Assembly (NCBI GenBank): GCA_008477525.1
Contig: SPDT01000004.1
Coordinates: 4,464,001 to 4,528,000 of the forward strand
Direction: 5' to 3'
Source: Hypomyces perniciosus
Lineage: Eukaryota; Ascomycota; Sordariomycetes; Hypocreales; Hypocreaceae
Length of the DNA: 64,000 nt
This document shows positions 45,878-58,406 of the stretch, piece after piece. Position 1 is the first letter of the stretch. Each line of letters begins with the position of its first letter. Under the pieces are notes generated by a model, which searched no databases, was not told the DNA's origin, and saw only the letters and a list, made by a program, of their open reading frames with translations. Position numbers and translations under genes: made by a program.

Positions 45878-45912
45878 AGAGAGAGAGAGAGAGAGAGAGT
45901 GTGTGTGTGTGT
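45878..45912. repeat. (GA)n followed by (GT)n microsatellite
   Basis: About 22 nt of GA repeats pass directly into about 14 nt of GT repeats, within 70 nt upstream of the lyase-like start codon. Confidence 0.9.
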
Positions 45913-46815
45913 AGATGTTGATGCTTGTGCAGTGGTATTTGCGAACCACGACAATGCGGGGAAATGTGCTGAATAAAGAGCAGATTGGATCGGCGATATG
46001 ATCCGGTGATCCGGTAAGCCGGTCAGCTTGCGCGGGGTTCTCTGTGCCGATCGAACTGCCGATACCATCTCGTCCAATAGCACAATATCCATTAGTTCTC
46101 TCAAAGTTGATCTGGAATACTATTACTAAAATCTGGAGCCCCAAAATGACTGTTTGCTCTGCCGCTCTACACCCGGATTCTGCAGGAACGCTTCTTCCAC
46201 AGGTGATGGCGTTTCGTCTCGCCCAGCGGAGTACAGACAATGTCCGCCATCACTGTTGCCAGGAAGACTTCAATAGTAAGAGATTCCAGTCGTATTCAAT
46301 ATAATAGATGATTTATGTGCAGCTCACCCTCCCTTGCCCCGACCATAGTTATCGTTGGTGTTGTCTGCAGGGCCACTCCCGTTTTCCCCCAATCTTGCCG
46401 TCTCTGTGAGCAATGTAAGCATCGTTTAATAGCGTCTCGATCCACTTGGCGGACCTATCTTCTTGAGGTTGTCAGCTTGTTAAACAAAAAACTTGCCGTG
46501 CCTGAAATTCTAGTTACTCAATTGCCCATAAAAAAAAGGGTTGGAAATAGAAGACGATATGCCAGAGTCATAGGCCTCTGCTACTGAAAGTTGGAAATAT
46601 GCCCCCCCTTTCATAGAACTGGAGTGTCATGCAATCATAAGGGGAGCATGAGAGCGAGTGTGAAGGACTCCGGGTGTACCTTGTCTGTAAGGGTTGATTT
46701 GATCACTTGAAGGCTCCTAGAGAATTGAACTTTGCTGAAGCGTTCCCATCCATAACCTAAAGAGGGTGAAATATGTGAATTGGAAATGTCCTACAAACCA
46801 CTGTATGACCCCTTT

Positions 46816-46886
46816 GTATGTACAAGAGAAGTATGGACAAGAAAGGTATGGACAGAAAAAAATGTGGACAGGAAGAATATGGACAG
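46816..46886 (+). repeat. Imperfect minisatellite, unit about 15 nt
   Basis: Four to five degenerate copies of TATGGACAAGAAAGG lie head to tail. Unit length and third-base drift vary. Confidence 0.7.
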
Positions 46887-47025
46887 TTGAAAAGGTATAC
46901 ACAAAAGTTTGTTCGAAAAACAAAAGAGAAGTGAATATAAAACAAGAGAATTGTGGGGTCCGCAACCCAATCTCGGAAATTTCAGACATGAGATGTGGCA
47001 GGTTGCGGTCTAAGAGCGAAACCCT

Positions 47026-47730
47026 CTAAGCAGCGCATCTGCTGGCAGCGAGGGTCCAGCCCGTCAAGCGGTTAGCAATATCCGAGGCATAACATGCAGT
47101 GCTGCCCAGGCCGTTGTTGAGGTTGTTGTAATCAGCGGAGCCGCTATTGTAGAGACGAGCAGCGGCGTAGATTGAGCGACTGCCATAGTCACCAGTGGCA
47201 CGCTGTGCCTTGGGAATGAGTTGCTGCAGGCCATCACCGAATGGGGTCCCGGCAGTCCCGTCAGAGACCATCTGGGTGATCTGAGAAGCTGGGCAAGGGT
47301 TCGTACGGGCGCAGGAGCCGGCACCATTGTGGGATTGCATGAGACCAGGGTTAACAACACCGTTGTTGGTAGTAGGGGCGCGAACGCAGCCCTTGCTCTC
47401 TTGCATGATGACAGCAAGTATGAAGCGGTTATCGACACCTGTCTGGGCAGAAACCTGTCGAATGGCAGTGTTGAGGTTTCTGATTTCATCAGCTGAGTTG
47501 TCCGCGCCCCAGCCGTTCCAGTTGCAGGATTTCTGCATCAGTGGTACGTTGGCATTCCATAGATCCTCGTAGGAGCCCCAAGCATCTGGGGAGGGCCACC
47601 CAGCACCATTTGAGCCATTTCCCTGATAAAAGACGTAGCGATCCGCAATGGCACCTGCACGTTTACCTGTAGGGGCAGCGGCGGCGATGGCTGCAAGGGA
47701 GGTGATGACGGTAACAATCTTTCCAAGCAT
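47026..47730 (-). CDS. Secreted lysozyme-like (SLT-type) protein
   Basis: Single exon, 234 aa. A signal peptide (GKIVTVITSLAAIAAAAPTGKR, with a KR that may be a propeptide cut) precedes a lysozyme-fold domain. The catalytic-type Glu is in MQESKG near residue 112, and NPGLMQSH follows, the ES...GLMQ pattern of transglycosylase/goose-type lysozymes. IYAAARLYNSG and a C-terminal ANRLTGW complete the fold. It probably cleaves bacterial peptidoglycan or chitin-like chains outside the cell. Fungal members of this group are small single-domain secreted proteins, as here. Six cysteines suggest disulphides. Confidence 0.87.
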   Translation of the reverse strand: MLGKIVTVITSLAAIAAAAPTGKRAGAIADRYVFYQGNGSNGAGWPSPDAWGSYEDLWNANVPLMQKSCNWNGWGADNSADEIRNLNTAIRQVSAQTGVDNRFILAVIMQESKGCVRAPTTNNGVVNPGLMQSHNGAGSCARTNPCPASQITQMVSDGTAGTPFGDGLQQLIPKAQRATGDYGSRSIYAAARLYNSGSADYNNLNNGLGSTACYASDIANRLTGWTLAASRCAA

Positions 47731-50548
47731 GTTGATGGATATTTATTGAAGGTAATAACTTTAAGTCTGAGGGAGTTTATCAAAAAGAAGTAGATAAGGA
47801 GTGGGCAATATGTTCTTGAACTGAAGGAAGGACTGCTGAGCCTGCTGAGTCTGATGTGATTAAACAAAAGGATAGTCGTCGAAGGAAACATTCCCTCCTT
47901 TTATATCCGTTCCTTGAAGAGCCACATAAAACAACATCCACCACTGTCACCACTCCCCACTGAACACTTAGAAAAGAATGGTTACATGTTGACAAATAGT
48001 CGTCCCATGCTCTGGTTGATGGTGGTATTTACCGGATCTACACCGGAGCTTCCTTGACACCTTCCCAGAAATCTTAGCATCGTGATGCATCAAATCTCCT
48101 TTTTGGGCCTTAGTAACTAGATTCCAACGGTCATAGTCACCGTTCGGGATATTGTCCGGCACATAAAACAGTCCAGGAACAACCCGATTTGCTGGTAACA
48201 TGCCCACCATGTGGCGTGGGGCCTCAGGTAAACTAAGTAGGATGAGATGCTGGGAAGCCTTGGCATTAACAAGACTAGGATAACAATTGTGACTTTTTTG
48301 CGAACAGATGTCCATTGTCAGAAAATTCTCCCTCGAGTACTCTTACCTACGGTCACCGATGAATTCCTAGTAAACGTATATCTAATCGACAGTCATTTTG
48401 ATCCTAGCTGTCTAACACTTACTCTCGTAATCGTGTCTGTACATTCTCGTTCTATTGTCTGATATTCTCAGCATTGGAGGATTCTGTGTCAACGGTCTTT
48501 CCTACTTTGGAACTCTCACAAGGATTTGATAGGTTAACGTTGCATGGCAGACTCATACAGGTGGTTGGCTGATTGCCATGACATAAGGAAGGCCTAACAC
48601 TACTTTGGAAGGCGGCTAGATAGCCCGTAAGCTAAGACGCCAGTGTCATGACTTGTGATGGCAGAACGAGGATTTCACGTGACAGAAAGGCAAAAGGCTC
48701 CTTTACCCTGAGAGGATAGAGAGTTAGTCATCAATTCTATGATGACAATAGCCCAATTGTAAAATCAACTATACACCCTTTCCCCCTAGATATGAATCTT
48801 CGACTTGTATACTCCGTGGGATTCATCTGTTGTTCATTGGTGTTGAAAGAAGCAGTAAAAACTAACTACATCGAACGGTCAATTCTTAAAGAGGAATGGC
48901 CCCACCACTGCCTAACACTTAGCCATTTCGCATTGGATTTTGCGGCCTATATGAAACAGGGAGGTCGTGGATCGCGTGTCAACCGAGAATACGTCACGAG
49001 AATAGCCGCCTACTTCCAATGCTACATGCAGGGTCTTGTACAATCCATTCAGCCAAAAAGGACTAAAAGGGTATGCAGTTAGGTGCCTGAAAGGGAGGGT
49101 CTTCTAGATGAACGGGGGTTTCTCATGGGTATCCGAGCCCCAAAGGGCTTATCTCCAGCTGCCTAGCTTAGTAGGTGACAGTCAATCGCTTCTATCTGCA
49201 TTGCAAATATTACAAATATTACAGCCGCCACATTGAGCGCCAAGTTTACATGAAACACGCGCACCACGAGTTGGACCCAAGAAGCGCCGAAACGATGCAG
49301 TAGTGTAGACACATGCGGTGCCATGCCATGCCATGCCAGGAGCCCGGAGCCCGGAGCAGAATCTACTACGACCTGTGGGAGAATCATTAGCTTAGCCGAG
49401 GGGTGGGTGGTTACACGAAATGACAGCTACATGGTGGGGAGCCAGTGGCAAATGATCGATAATCGTGTCTAGCAAGCTCGGCTGCTTTCGCTCTGACTTT
49501 CGTAAGATTGAATGGCGGTAAGTCCTTACTCTAGCAAATGTAAAACAGAGATTGCTTCATCGATAAGACCTGATCCATTGAATTGACACACATATGTCGG
49601 GGAAAAGTGAACATAAGTTCATCTACTATGTGGATGTGTGACACTCTTGCGGGGAATGCCGGATCGACGGGGACATTACTAGTAGACACCGTGGCTCCTA
49701 CACCAACGCTACGAAACCTACTTTTAACCTCCAGAAGTTCATGCGCGTCTACAGACTACAGACTGTGTTTGCTCTTAAATACCCCCTGGTGAGACACCAG
49801 TAGCGAGGCATACTGACCTGTATCTTTAACGTGAGGTCTCTGGGATATTGTCATATCCAAATGGATGTCACGAACACTCACAGGCACTTCCCGCCTTTTT
49901 TATGGTGGGGTTTGACTCAAGTCGTCTGGACCGTCGCTTGCTTATATCTCGAAACCCCTTTTCTTTGCGCTCGAGTCTTGAAAGTAGGACACACTCTTGA
50001 AACTAAATCTCGGGGCCTCATTCTGCCTGGATCATTGCATCCAGTGATATGGTTTTGTGCCAACTTGCGGTGGGAATATGGAAGTACATGAAATGCTCTG
50101 AAACACGCAGCTACAGTGTCGTAGACCAAGATTGTTAAGGCGTTCTACTAGATCAGCGGAATTGAAGTGTACAACTGGGGAATCGTAGCTAATAAGGTGG
50201 ATTACACTGCGGTGTGACGGAGAGTACTATCACTAAATATGATTGGAGACTATGGCATCAAGAGACTTGCCGTTAATTGCAACAGGATGTAAGGAGAAAT
50301 GGCGAAGGAGCATTTTTGGAACAAACTTTAGGGCTACTATGAAACATGACCGCAAAGAACTGTTAACAGTGCGGCTTTTGAGCCATTGAAAGAAAACAAC
50401 TATCTATCACAGCCCGATGAAGCTTCATCTCGTGGCTGGACACACGAACGGTGGCCTTGTCCTTCCTTCCCAAGTTCAGAACGAAAATATAGCTGCCATT
50501 GTTTAACTTATACCGCTAGTAGATTCTCCCATGGCTCTAGTTATGTTT
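47731..50548. other. Long gene-poor stretch
   Basis: About 2.8 kb. The 96-codon ORF at 48792-49082 has a hydrophobic N-terminus but no recognisable domain or partner exon. A short ccatg array lies near 49317-49336. No gene is supported. Confidence 0.45.
47897..47905 (-). promoter_or_regulatory. TATA-like box upstream of the lysozyme-like gene
   Basis: TATAAAAGG on the minus strand, about 170 nt upstream of the start codon at 47730. Confidence 0.4.
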
Positions 50549-50995
50549 TTACATCATGGCAGCCACAAAGCCAGCGCTGGCCGTAGCAATGGCAGCAATG
50601 ATCATCCCTGTTTCTCGGGAAGCCACATTTTTAGTTGCTTGGCCAGCAATTGAAGTGCAAAAAGCGTACACGTCGGTCACAGTGGCGTATTTAGTGCACT
50701 TGGACAGAAGTGACGAGATCTTAAGCTCGTTGGACTTGTAGCAGGAAGAGCTGTAGCTCGAGTAATCCTTGGTAAGCGAGTCTGGAATACTAGTGTTGCA
50801 AGAATTTTTCGAATTGACTCCATTTGAGACAAGGGATGGAGGGGGCGTAGGCATAGAGCTGACGATGTCCAGAGCGGCCGTAACGCACTGACTAGCATCA
50901 GTCTGTCGTGGCATGAGAGCGTGGCGAAGAGCTAGAGGTTTGACGGCGACGGTGCCGGAGGCCACGAGGGAGACGAGAAAGATGTTAAAACGCAT
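50549..50995 (-). CDS. Small secreted protein, possibly GPI-anchored
   Basis: Single exon, 148 aa. The signal peptide is FNIFLVSLVASGTVAVKP. The mature part has five cysteines (QCV, SCN, SCY, KCT, FCT) spread over about 90 residues and is rich in Ser and Thr. It ends in an 18-residue hydrophobic tail (GMIIAAIATASAGFVAAMM) preceded by small residues, as in GPI-anchor signals. I do not recognise a named family. This architecture is common among fungal cell-surface and infection-stage proteins. The reading frame and start are clear. Confidence 0.75.
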   Translation of the reverse strand: MRFNIFLVSLVASGTVAVKPLALRHALMPRQTDASQCVTAALDIVSSMPTPPPSLVSNGVNSKNSCNTSIPDSLTKDYSSYSSSCYKSNELKISSLLSKCTKYATVTDVYAFCTSIAGQATKNVASRETGMIIAAIATASAGFVAAMM

Positions 50996-53797
50996 TATGA
51001 GAGTGTTTTAGGAGTGTTGTTGAAAGTTGGGAAGTTGGGAAGTTGTGAAGGAGGTGAACAATAAGGGGTATTTAAACGCGTTGCTTAGAAGTGACAGATC
51101 AAGAACTAAATAGTTGAGAGTTTGTTGTTTTTGGATGTGAGCCATGAAGGCACAATAATACAGGGAAGAATTCACATTTATATAATCGATCAAGCCCTAG
51201 ATAGTATAGTTGGTATTTAGATGGAGACTCCCGATATTCGGAGTATGCATATGTGATCTGATTTCCATTTCCCGGCATCCAGCGGATGATGCACTTCGTA
51301 CGATTATGCCTAAATCTAAGGGTAAGGCTAGCTTTGCAACATATTTCAAACTTAGATTAACATTTGCAAGGATATCATTGCTGAAACATCCATAGATGCT
51401 CATACAACCTATCAGACAATGCGACTTTGATTGGGGGAGGTTTTCATATTGACCCGACATCTTATCCAGTCGGCGTCGCCCCGTTATTTACCAATATTTC
51501 GATTCATATATGACATGTATTCACGATGTTTATGTCTCAAACATCCTTAATAATTCTCTAATATATCAACTGGATGTTGCACTTCTATGGTGCCAAACAG
51601 TAAGACTTTCTGTTCGTTTCGTGTCAGGAATGCAGATAAATGGAGAGACCAAGGGACAAGGCTTCCTCTGCATCTCGTACGTCGTATCTATAATACAATA
51701 ATCAACAGGGCAGGTTCATTATACTGCTGACAAGATTAATTTGATCAGTGCAGGCGGGGACGGCTAGTGGGCAATTTAAATGCTTATTCGCCAGTTATTT
51801 ATCATCGGTGGCTCTCAATCAGCTGTATATTCCCTATAGCTTTAAAATACCAACAATTAGTAGCAAAGGTGGTATTCTACACCATCATACAGGTGTCCTG
51901 TGTATTCCGAAGCCGATATTAGCATGTTTGGAAGGTATACTTGCCAATATCCTTCTCAATATCACTCATAAACTCCGTATCATGCACCTGTTATATAGTC
52001 GTATCACATAGACTTCAGCTTGAACGGATGCACTGGAGGTGATTGGAGCATTCCTTTTTCTTCCCAGGTATTTTATAAAACTTATGTGCCTGCCAACTAA
52101 CCCGAGTCTATAAGGAGCAAACACGGGTAATGAGTATCTCCGCACAACGGGCATCTAGGCTTTTGATGCCGCCTTCTACGTAGCTATCATATCCTTAGCA
52201 GCCGACTCGCATTTATTCTTCCCAAATTCGACCAAGCGCTCAGATGGGATTGGATATTTAGACGTAGTCTCTATGGTCTATAGATATGGTATTGAGCGCT
52301 GCGTCGAGATCCCTTCTGCCCCTTATGAGACCTAGGTGTACGAATGAGTCAAAAATCTCGTCCATCAAAGGCATGAGTCTTACTAATGGTGCCTTCCCTC
52401 GACAGTAGTCCATGACCCGGTGCTTTTAGAAGCCGCGGATGCCAAAAGTTATGGACCAACACGAAGACAACTTGACTAATGCCGCTCTTTACCCCGTGGG
52501 TTAAGATGTGCGGCGTACGTCGTTATTTACTAGTTAAGCGGAATCACTTCCGCCTACTCAAATTCAACTCATTCGTTATCATTCGTGTCTATCCAGCTTC
52601 GGTAGGGCCAGTATGTCGATATTTGTCCACTGTCGATGCTGTAGGTGTGGTCACTGTCCAAGTTACAAAAGCACACTTACAGCCAAAGGGGCTCTCTAAG
52701 TGTTGCGTAACGCGTCGCGCAGTCAGCCGTCACAACAAAAGATAGGCTTCGGGTGCCTCAATTCCGTCCCTATTGCTCTCTCGTATAGATATGTCTGAAG
52801 AAAGATTGGTGCCTAGGGAACAGGTCACGATCCTTGGACATCTGCTCTGATACCCCTGAGTGCAGTCTCTCTTACAATCCCTCATGTTTCCACCAGCCTA
52901 CGGATTTAACAATGGCCCCCAAGTAGTCTGCATAGAACCCCGCGATGTGCGATCCATATATTATTGTCGCGTAAGGTATATAACTTCATTTAAGCTACTA
53001 CTATATAACACAGTAGGCCTACACTTTTGCCGTAGCAGTTAACTTGACAATTATTCATGTACGGAGTACTGCTCTAGAGTATTGTCTTGTACCAGTACCG
53101 GGGCAATCCCCCATATTAATTCATTCTCCAAGAAATTTGACTGTATAAGCTACTGCCATCTTCTCTCTACCCGCTGGTTATTAATGTTGAAAACCGTTAT
53201 CCTGTAATGCCAGCAATTACCTAAAATTGACGTGTAAAGCTTAAAGGGCAACCCTGAAATTGAGAATTGGTTTATGGGCTTATTCTGGTATTCAGCTATG
53301 CGAAAAACTACAAATAACAGTACTCATGTTCTATAAAGTACAGAGCATTATACCTAGAGTACTCCTTCTAATATTTACATAGGTTTTACCGAGCAAGACG
53401 GCTCGCTATTATTGTTGAGTTATTACGTGTAAACACCTTTATGAATAGCTACCTATGTTTGTGCAGAATACGGTGCTAGTAGTAGTACTCCGTACTTCGG
53501 AGCAAATACAAGTAGCGGAATATCCTTTTTGGGAAGAAATCTAATGACTGAATTTGTACTAGTACTAGTAGTTGTGCCTTTCTCAGTACTATTATGTACT
53601 GGGGCATAAACCCCTGCTGAGAGCCACAAGAACTCCGCAAAACATGGGGCGAGTCTCGCCGAATGACTCGACGCCGGTTTCCCCTCCAAGGCGCACAGGT
53701 CTCCGAGGCGGGGATATCTTCTCATGCTTCCCCGTCGTCAGACAACAACCACAGACCGCAAATCTACCAATCTCTCGCCAACAGCACAACCGTCGAC
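50996..53797. other. Long gene-poor stretch
   Basis: About 2.8 kb with ORFs no longer than 90 codons and no domains. TACTCCGTA copies lie at 53060 and 53486. Trinucleotide-like agtagtac runs lie near 53480 and 53560. The final stretch is the promoter of the aldo-keto reductase gene. Confidence 0.5.
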
Positions 53798-55075
53798 ATG
53801 TCTCTGAGCAGAACTATTACCCTTAATACCGGCCACAAGATGGCGAGCCTTGGCTTTGGCACACTGGCCGCCCCTATGAATGAGGTCGCTGATGTCGTAT
53901 TCGAGGCGCTCAGGGTCGGCTATCGTCACCTCGATCTGGCAAAAGTCTACCAGAACCAACGTGGCGTTGGTGCAGGTATTAAGCGTGCTCTTACTGAGAT
54001 CCCCGGATTAAGGCGCGAAGATATCTTCGTGACATCGAAATTATGGAACAATAAGCACAGACCCGAGGACGTTGAGCCAGCGTTAGATGAGACTCTTGAA
54101 GAGCTAGGCCTAGATTATGTCGATGTACGTCTATTCTGGAATCTGCACCCCATTCCTCGAGCCTCTTTGCTGGTATATCCAGCAATACGGTGTTCAAATT
54201 GCTAACGTTGCTTGGGCGTAAGCTCTATCTCATCCACTGGGCTGTTGCATTCATCCCCGGTGATAAGCTGTTCCCTGTTAAGCCTAATGTCACGCCCCCT
54301 GAGGCTGCACTTGACCTGAGTGTATCTGCGACACAGACTTGGAAAGGTGAGTCTCATGTGCCTCACAAAAGAATATAAATCTAACTTTGCCCTCGCAGCG
54401 ATGATTAATCTCCCCAAGACCAAGGTTCGCAGTGTCGGGGTCTCAAACTTTACACCTGGGCAGGTAAGCTACTTTGATGTAACATGCGGTCTGGCGAAGG
54501 TTGCAAAATCTGATTGTTTATACAGCTCGAAGTGGTCATACAGGAGACTGGTGTCATTCCTGCAGCCAACCAAGTGGAGCGCCACCCTCGACTTCCTCAA
54601 CCAGAGCTTCTTGACTATTGCGCAAAGAAAGGTATCGCCGTCATTGGCTACTCCGCCTTTGGCAATAACGATGTTGGCGAGCCGCTCCTCATCAACCACC
54701 CCGAAATTCAAGCTGTCGCCAAACGTCTATCAAACATTCATGGAAAGCCTATCAGTCCTGCACAGGTTCTCATTGCTTGGTCCCAGCTTGGAGGCGTTTC
54801 GGTAATTCCCAAGTCGGCCAATCCGGCCCGCATTGCTGAAAACTTTGATGAAATTGAGCTTGATGAGGAGGCCATTCAGGCCGTTAACAAACTTGGTGCA
54901 GACCACCGCCGCTTCAATATCCCTTGGCTATGTAAGTCTATTAGCATTGCAAAAAGTCTGTGGGGAAATGATTAATGCTAATTACTCAATCTCAGACCGA
55001 CATGGTCGTTGGAACCTCAACCTATTCAACGAGGAAGTTGAGAAAGAGGCTACTGGCAAGGCTATTCTTGTGTAG
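53798..55075 (+). CDS. Aldo-keto reductase
   Basis: Exons are 53798-54124, 54223-54346, 54399-54463, 54526-54931 and 54996-55075, giving 333 aa. The (beta/alpha)8 barrel signatures are present: [21 protein letters not shown] (catalytic Asp and Tyr), TSKLWN (Lys) and LYLIHWAV (His), which complete the tetrad. [11 protein letters not shown] and [14 protein letters not shown] supply the NADPH-binding C-terminal strand. The family reduces aldehydes and ketones. Similarity is to yeast Gcy1/Ypr1-type glycerol or xylose reductases, but the substrate is not determined. An unusually long first intron (98 nt) contrasts with the others (52-64 nt). All junctions are canonical GT/AG. Confidence 0.92.
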
Positions 55076-55391
55076 TGGTACGAGGAATATATTTAATTCA
55101 AAATGACTGGACGAGATTCAGACTTCATTCAGTACTGCCCATTTTAGCCCAGCTGAACTGAGGTGGTGGATCTTCTGAGAGTGAGAGCTATGTTTCTTTT
55201 TTAAAGATGATGAAGATCTCTCAGGATATGTACACAAATCCTGAGATATATACGTAGGTCTCGGGATATATACATAAATAACTGCTTTTGCAATATGTAA
55301 TGTTGAAGTGAAAGTTGGTGTGGTGGGGCTTTCAAGAGGGCATGAACAGCGATGTATTTGCCGCCCTCAGGCAAAGATTCCAATGTTTTGC

Positions 55392-56271
55392 CTAGTTTTG
55401 ACTCGGGGGCCAGAGAAGACCACCACTGTTTCCATATTGGCATTGCCTGTGGTCATTTCCCTGGCACCCACTATTGCACCCCGAATTGCCTTGATTGACT
55501 CCGTTGTTGCCAGCCTGGTTTACAACGGCCCAGGCCCAGTTGTGGTCGTAGTATAAATCACGGGCAGACTGGCCCTGGCCGGAACTGCAATGGACATGTG
55601 TCTGGTAATTCGGATATCCGTTGTGGTATGACATCAAGGGCTGATACCAGATTGAATGGCACCCAGATTCTGTCCCCGCATTCCACTGGCAGGTGCGGCT
55701 ATCAGTTAAGGCAAACGTCTGCCTATATGAGAAGCTGAAGGTAAGGGTGATAACTTTATTAAAGTTAATATTCAGTCCCGCGGTCCAGGTTTCAGAGACA
55801 GAGAAACTCCGAGCATTGGTCGCAATAAAAGCAGTTGCCAACTTGCTTCCATGGTTGGTACCAGTACCCCCAGGCGTTTGTGTCGTACCATCTCTAGACC
55901 TCGCTACGGCAAAGTAGTGGTGCTGACTCCCGCTTTGTCAGATTACTAATAAATTCAGCGGATCGGTCGTGGAAGACTTGACTAGGCTGGTGTTTGGTGC
56001 TGGTCACATTGTTCTGAACCCGAATTGCGTGCAGTTGCTCACGGGTGTATAGATTTCGTTTCACTTCCGTAGTTCCGTTGGGGTGCAGAATTTCCGTGAT
56101 AATGTCCTGGCTAGGCCGGCGGATGAGTTGACAGATCGGGTCCGTAGTCCCCTCAGTGCATGAGATGAACGTGGCATTATCAGGAGGGCCATTGCTGTCC
56201 GATCTCAAGATAATCGGGCTAGAAAAGCCGACTGTCATTAAGGATAGAATTAGGGTGCTCCGAAGCATCAT
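55392..56271 (-). CDS. Secreted protein of unknown family
   Basis: An N-terminal exon from the ATG at 56271 has a signal peptide (LRSTLILSLMTVGFSSP). A linker-like region with several N-glycosylation sites (NATF, NGTT, NVTS, NLTK) follows. The C-terminal part to 55392 is Cys- and aromatic-rich: FIATNARSFSVSETW, SGCHSIWYQPLMSYHNGY, THVHCSSG and ARDLYYDHNWAW. The two parts are in different frames. They join if an intron with an atypical GTCTTC donor is removed (about 55940-55990), which leads into HHYFAVARSRDGT. A one-base frameshift is the alternative. I do not recognise the family. Signal, disulphide pattern and repetitive Asn/Gln/Gly tail suggest an extracellular effector-like or surface protein. 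Confidence 0.55.
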
Positions 56272-58406
56272 GATAAAAGATAGGAATGGAAATCCTTTCC
56301 TAGACAATAAATTGGATATCAAGAGAAAGGAGGTGGATGAGACAAGTGAAACACTATGAATAGAAGGATATTCCATTTAACTTATATACCTGAAAAAGGA
56401 CTATCTCGAGGTTTCAGAGGCTTCGTTTGACAATGATTGTTACGTAGGCATAGTTAGCGCCGTAGATCCCTGCGCTTGTCAACACCACTGGTACCTACCA
56501 TTTCGGAACTACTGTACTCACGGCCTACTGTTGGTAATACGCGCTAGGGATCAAGAATACAATAGTAGTAGTATTAACCGACGCCCGGTTTTAGTAATTA
56601 ACCAATTATTCTATACTCCACAAGGACCAAATAGTGCTTCTAATACTATCATTGTCCACTTTTTACTCTGCATGTAACTGAACAAACATCTTTGCCGTTG
56701 AATAGATGCGTGGTGAAGTACAGGAATATAAGTAACACAACCCTAGCGTAGCCTCTATAGCGAGTCACTGATTGATGAATTTCCCTATCTTTCCTAACCT
56801 ATTAACGCTGAGCTGCTGGAGCTATGTACAATGTATAAATCCAGTACTATTTCATAGCTGTAATTAGCTAGCGATTACGCTAGCATCGGGTTATTAACGT
56901 TATCATTATGGTAAATACTCTGTTGATCCAACAAGGATCTTTAGTGGAGAACTTGGTAACTGCCGCCAGTTCTAAAAGTACCATGCATATTATATAAGCC
57001 GGGCGCAGATACGTAATTTAGTGGCAATACTACTACTATGTGTAATCGAAGCGGACCAGGAAGACCGATAATTGTGGGTGAGGTCACTTACTTGTTGTGC
57101 GCATAGTAGTGGTACTACGAGTTCAGAGCCAGTCTGCCGGTTTGCCGGTTTACTCGTACGGAGTATAGGAAGAAATTATTGGCGCGCTACTCCGTATAAG
57201 CTAGTAGTATAAGAGTCAAACGTCCTCACAGGCTGCTACTAGTACTATTTAAAGGTTAGAACCCATTCATCTCCGCAAATCCCGTAGATGATCGTCATTT
57301 AGGTACACTGATAGTGGCAAGATAGAGTTGCTTACCTGTGCTACTCCCTGCTACGATATCCGACTAGTATACGAAGTAGTACGGAAGGAGTATCAAGGAT
57401 TCAGAAAAATGGAGTGCCGAATTTCGGTAGTACTACTACATACCTCAACATTGAAGACCCGACCGATCTGCTTCTGCCCATGTTGGCGATGCTGCCTAAA
57501 ATCTACATGCTGACCAGTCCCCCACTAGCCGGGCTGTGCATGGAAGCAGGCTACAACCATGGTCCAACAGATAGCTTAACCTACCCACCCTCTATTGTAA
57601 ACACACCTTACACAAGGCGGGCGAGGCGGGTGAATAGAAGCATAATTAATGCCTCAAGCCAAATAATTAACAAAATTGCTAAAGGAGAATAGTAGCATAT
57701 GACTTTTCAAAGACTCTAGCTGAAGTGCTGAAAGCTAATGATCGCAAGTCGCCGAGAAGTGTGATCTCATGCTGTACCGTATCATAGCATGCCACATACG
57801 ACTCCATCTGAGTAGGTTCTTACAGAAGATCTGTTCGACTTGACGCATTACACATACGCGGATTAGGTCGCGCAAACATTACATTACCTTGAAACTATCG
57901 TCTATGGATGAAATATCACGCAAAGTCTCAAGATATGGACCTATGTCCTAAATAAGACACAGTATAGACACTGGCAGACAGCGCAAATCTGAATGTCTAG
58001 GAGTCTTAGTATGTTAAAGACTGAGGCCATACAGAAGGGAGTGAGAGAGTGTGGGAGGATCATAGCAGCAGCCGAGCTAGGGGATAGCAAGAGCAGAAGA
58101 GTGACTATAGTATTGATATCTGACCTGCCTTTAGAGTAAGGGCGAGAGGTTATCCATAAACATATATATATACTACCCTTTCTCGTCACATGATCTGATG
58201 TAAGAGAGTTAGCTTCCCAGCATCCTTGGAGCGTCTCCCTCATGATGTCATCGCCGTTCGACTCCTTGGGTTCCTGACACAGAAACACCCTGAAAAGGGT
58301 TTGCCGTTCAATTCTATGCCGCGTCTCACTGCTGGCTTCTAATGGCAAAGCAACCAGCTCGACTGAATAGTTGGCGGTGTCTGATCTGTGATTAAACGTG
58401 TTATTT
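56272..58406. other. Long gene-poor stretch
   Basis: About 2.1 kb, AT-rich, with repeated TAG/CTA-type triplets and TACTCCGTA copies at 57157 and 57188. The 135-codon minus-strand ORF at 57941-58348 has no recognisable feature. No gene is supported. Confidence 0.5.

Larger units (their letters stand above)
45813..47025. other. Intergenic with simple repeats
   Basis: Contains a (GA)n/(GT)n microsatellite and a short minisatellite, listed separately. No gene. Confidence 0.5.

Noticed and set aside
51966..52750. Possible decayed gene in the 52 kb region
   Set aside because: Short strings such as DVVSMVYRYG looked protein-like, but no family order could be found on either strand.
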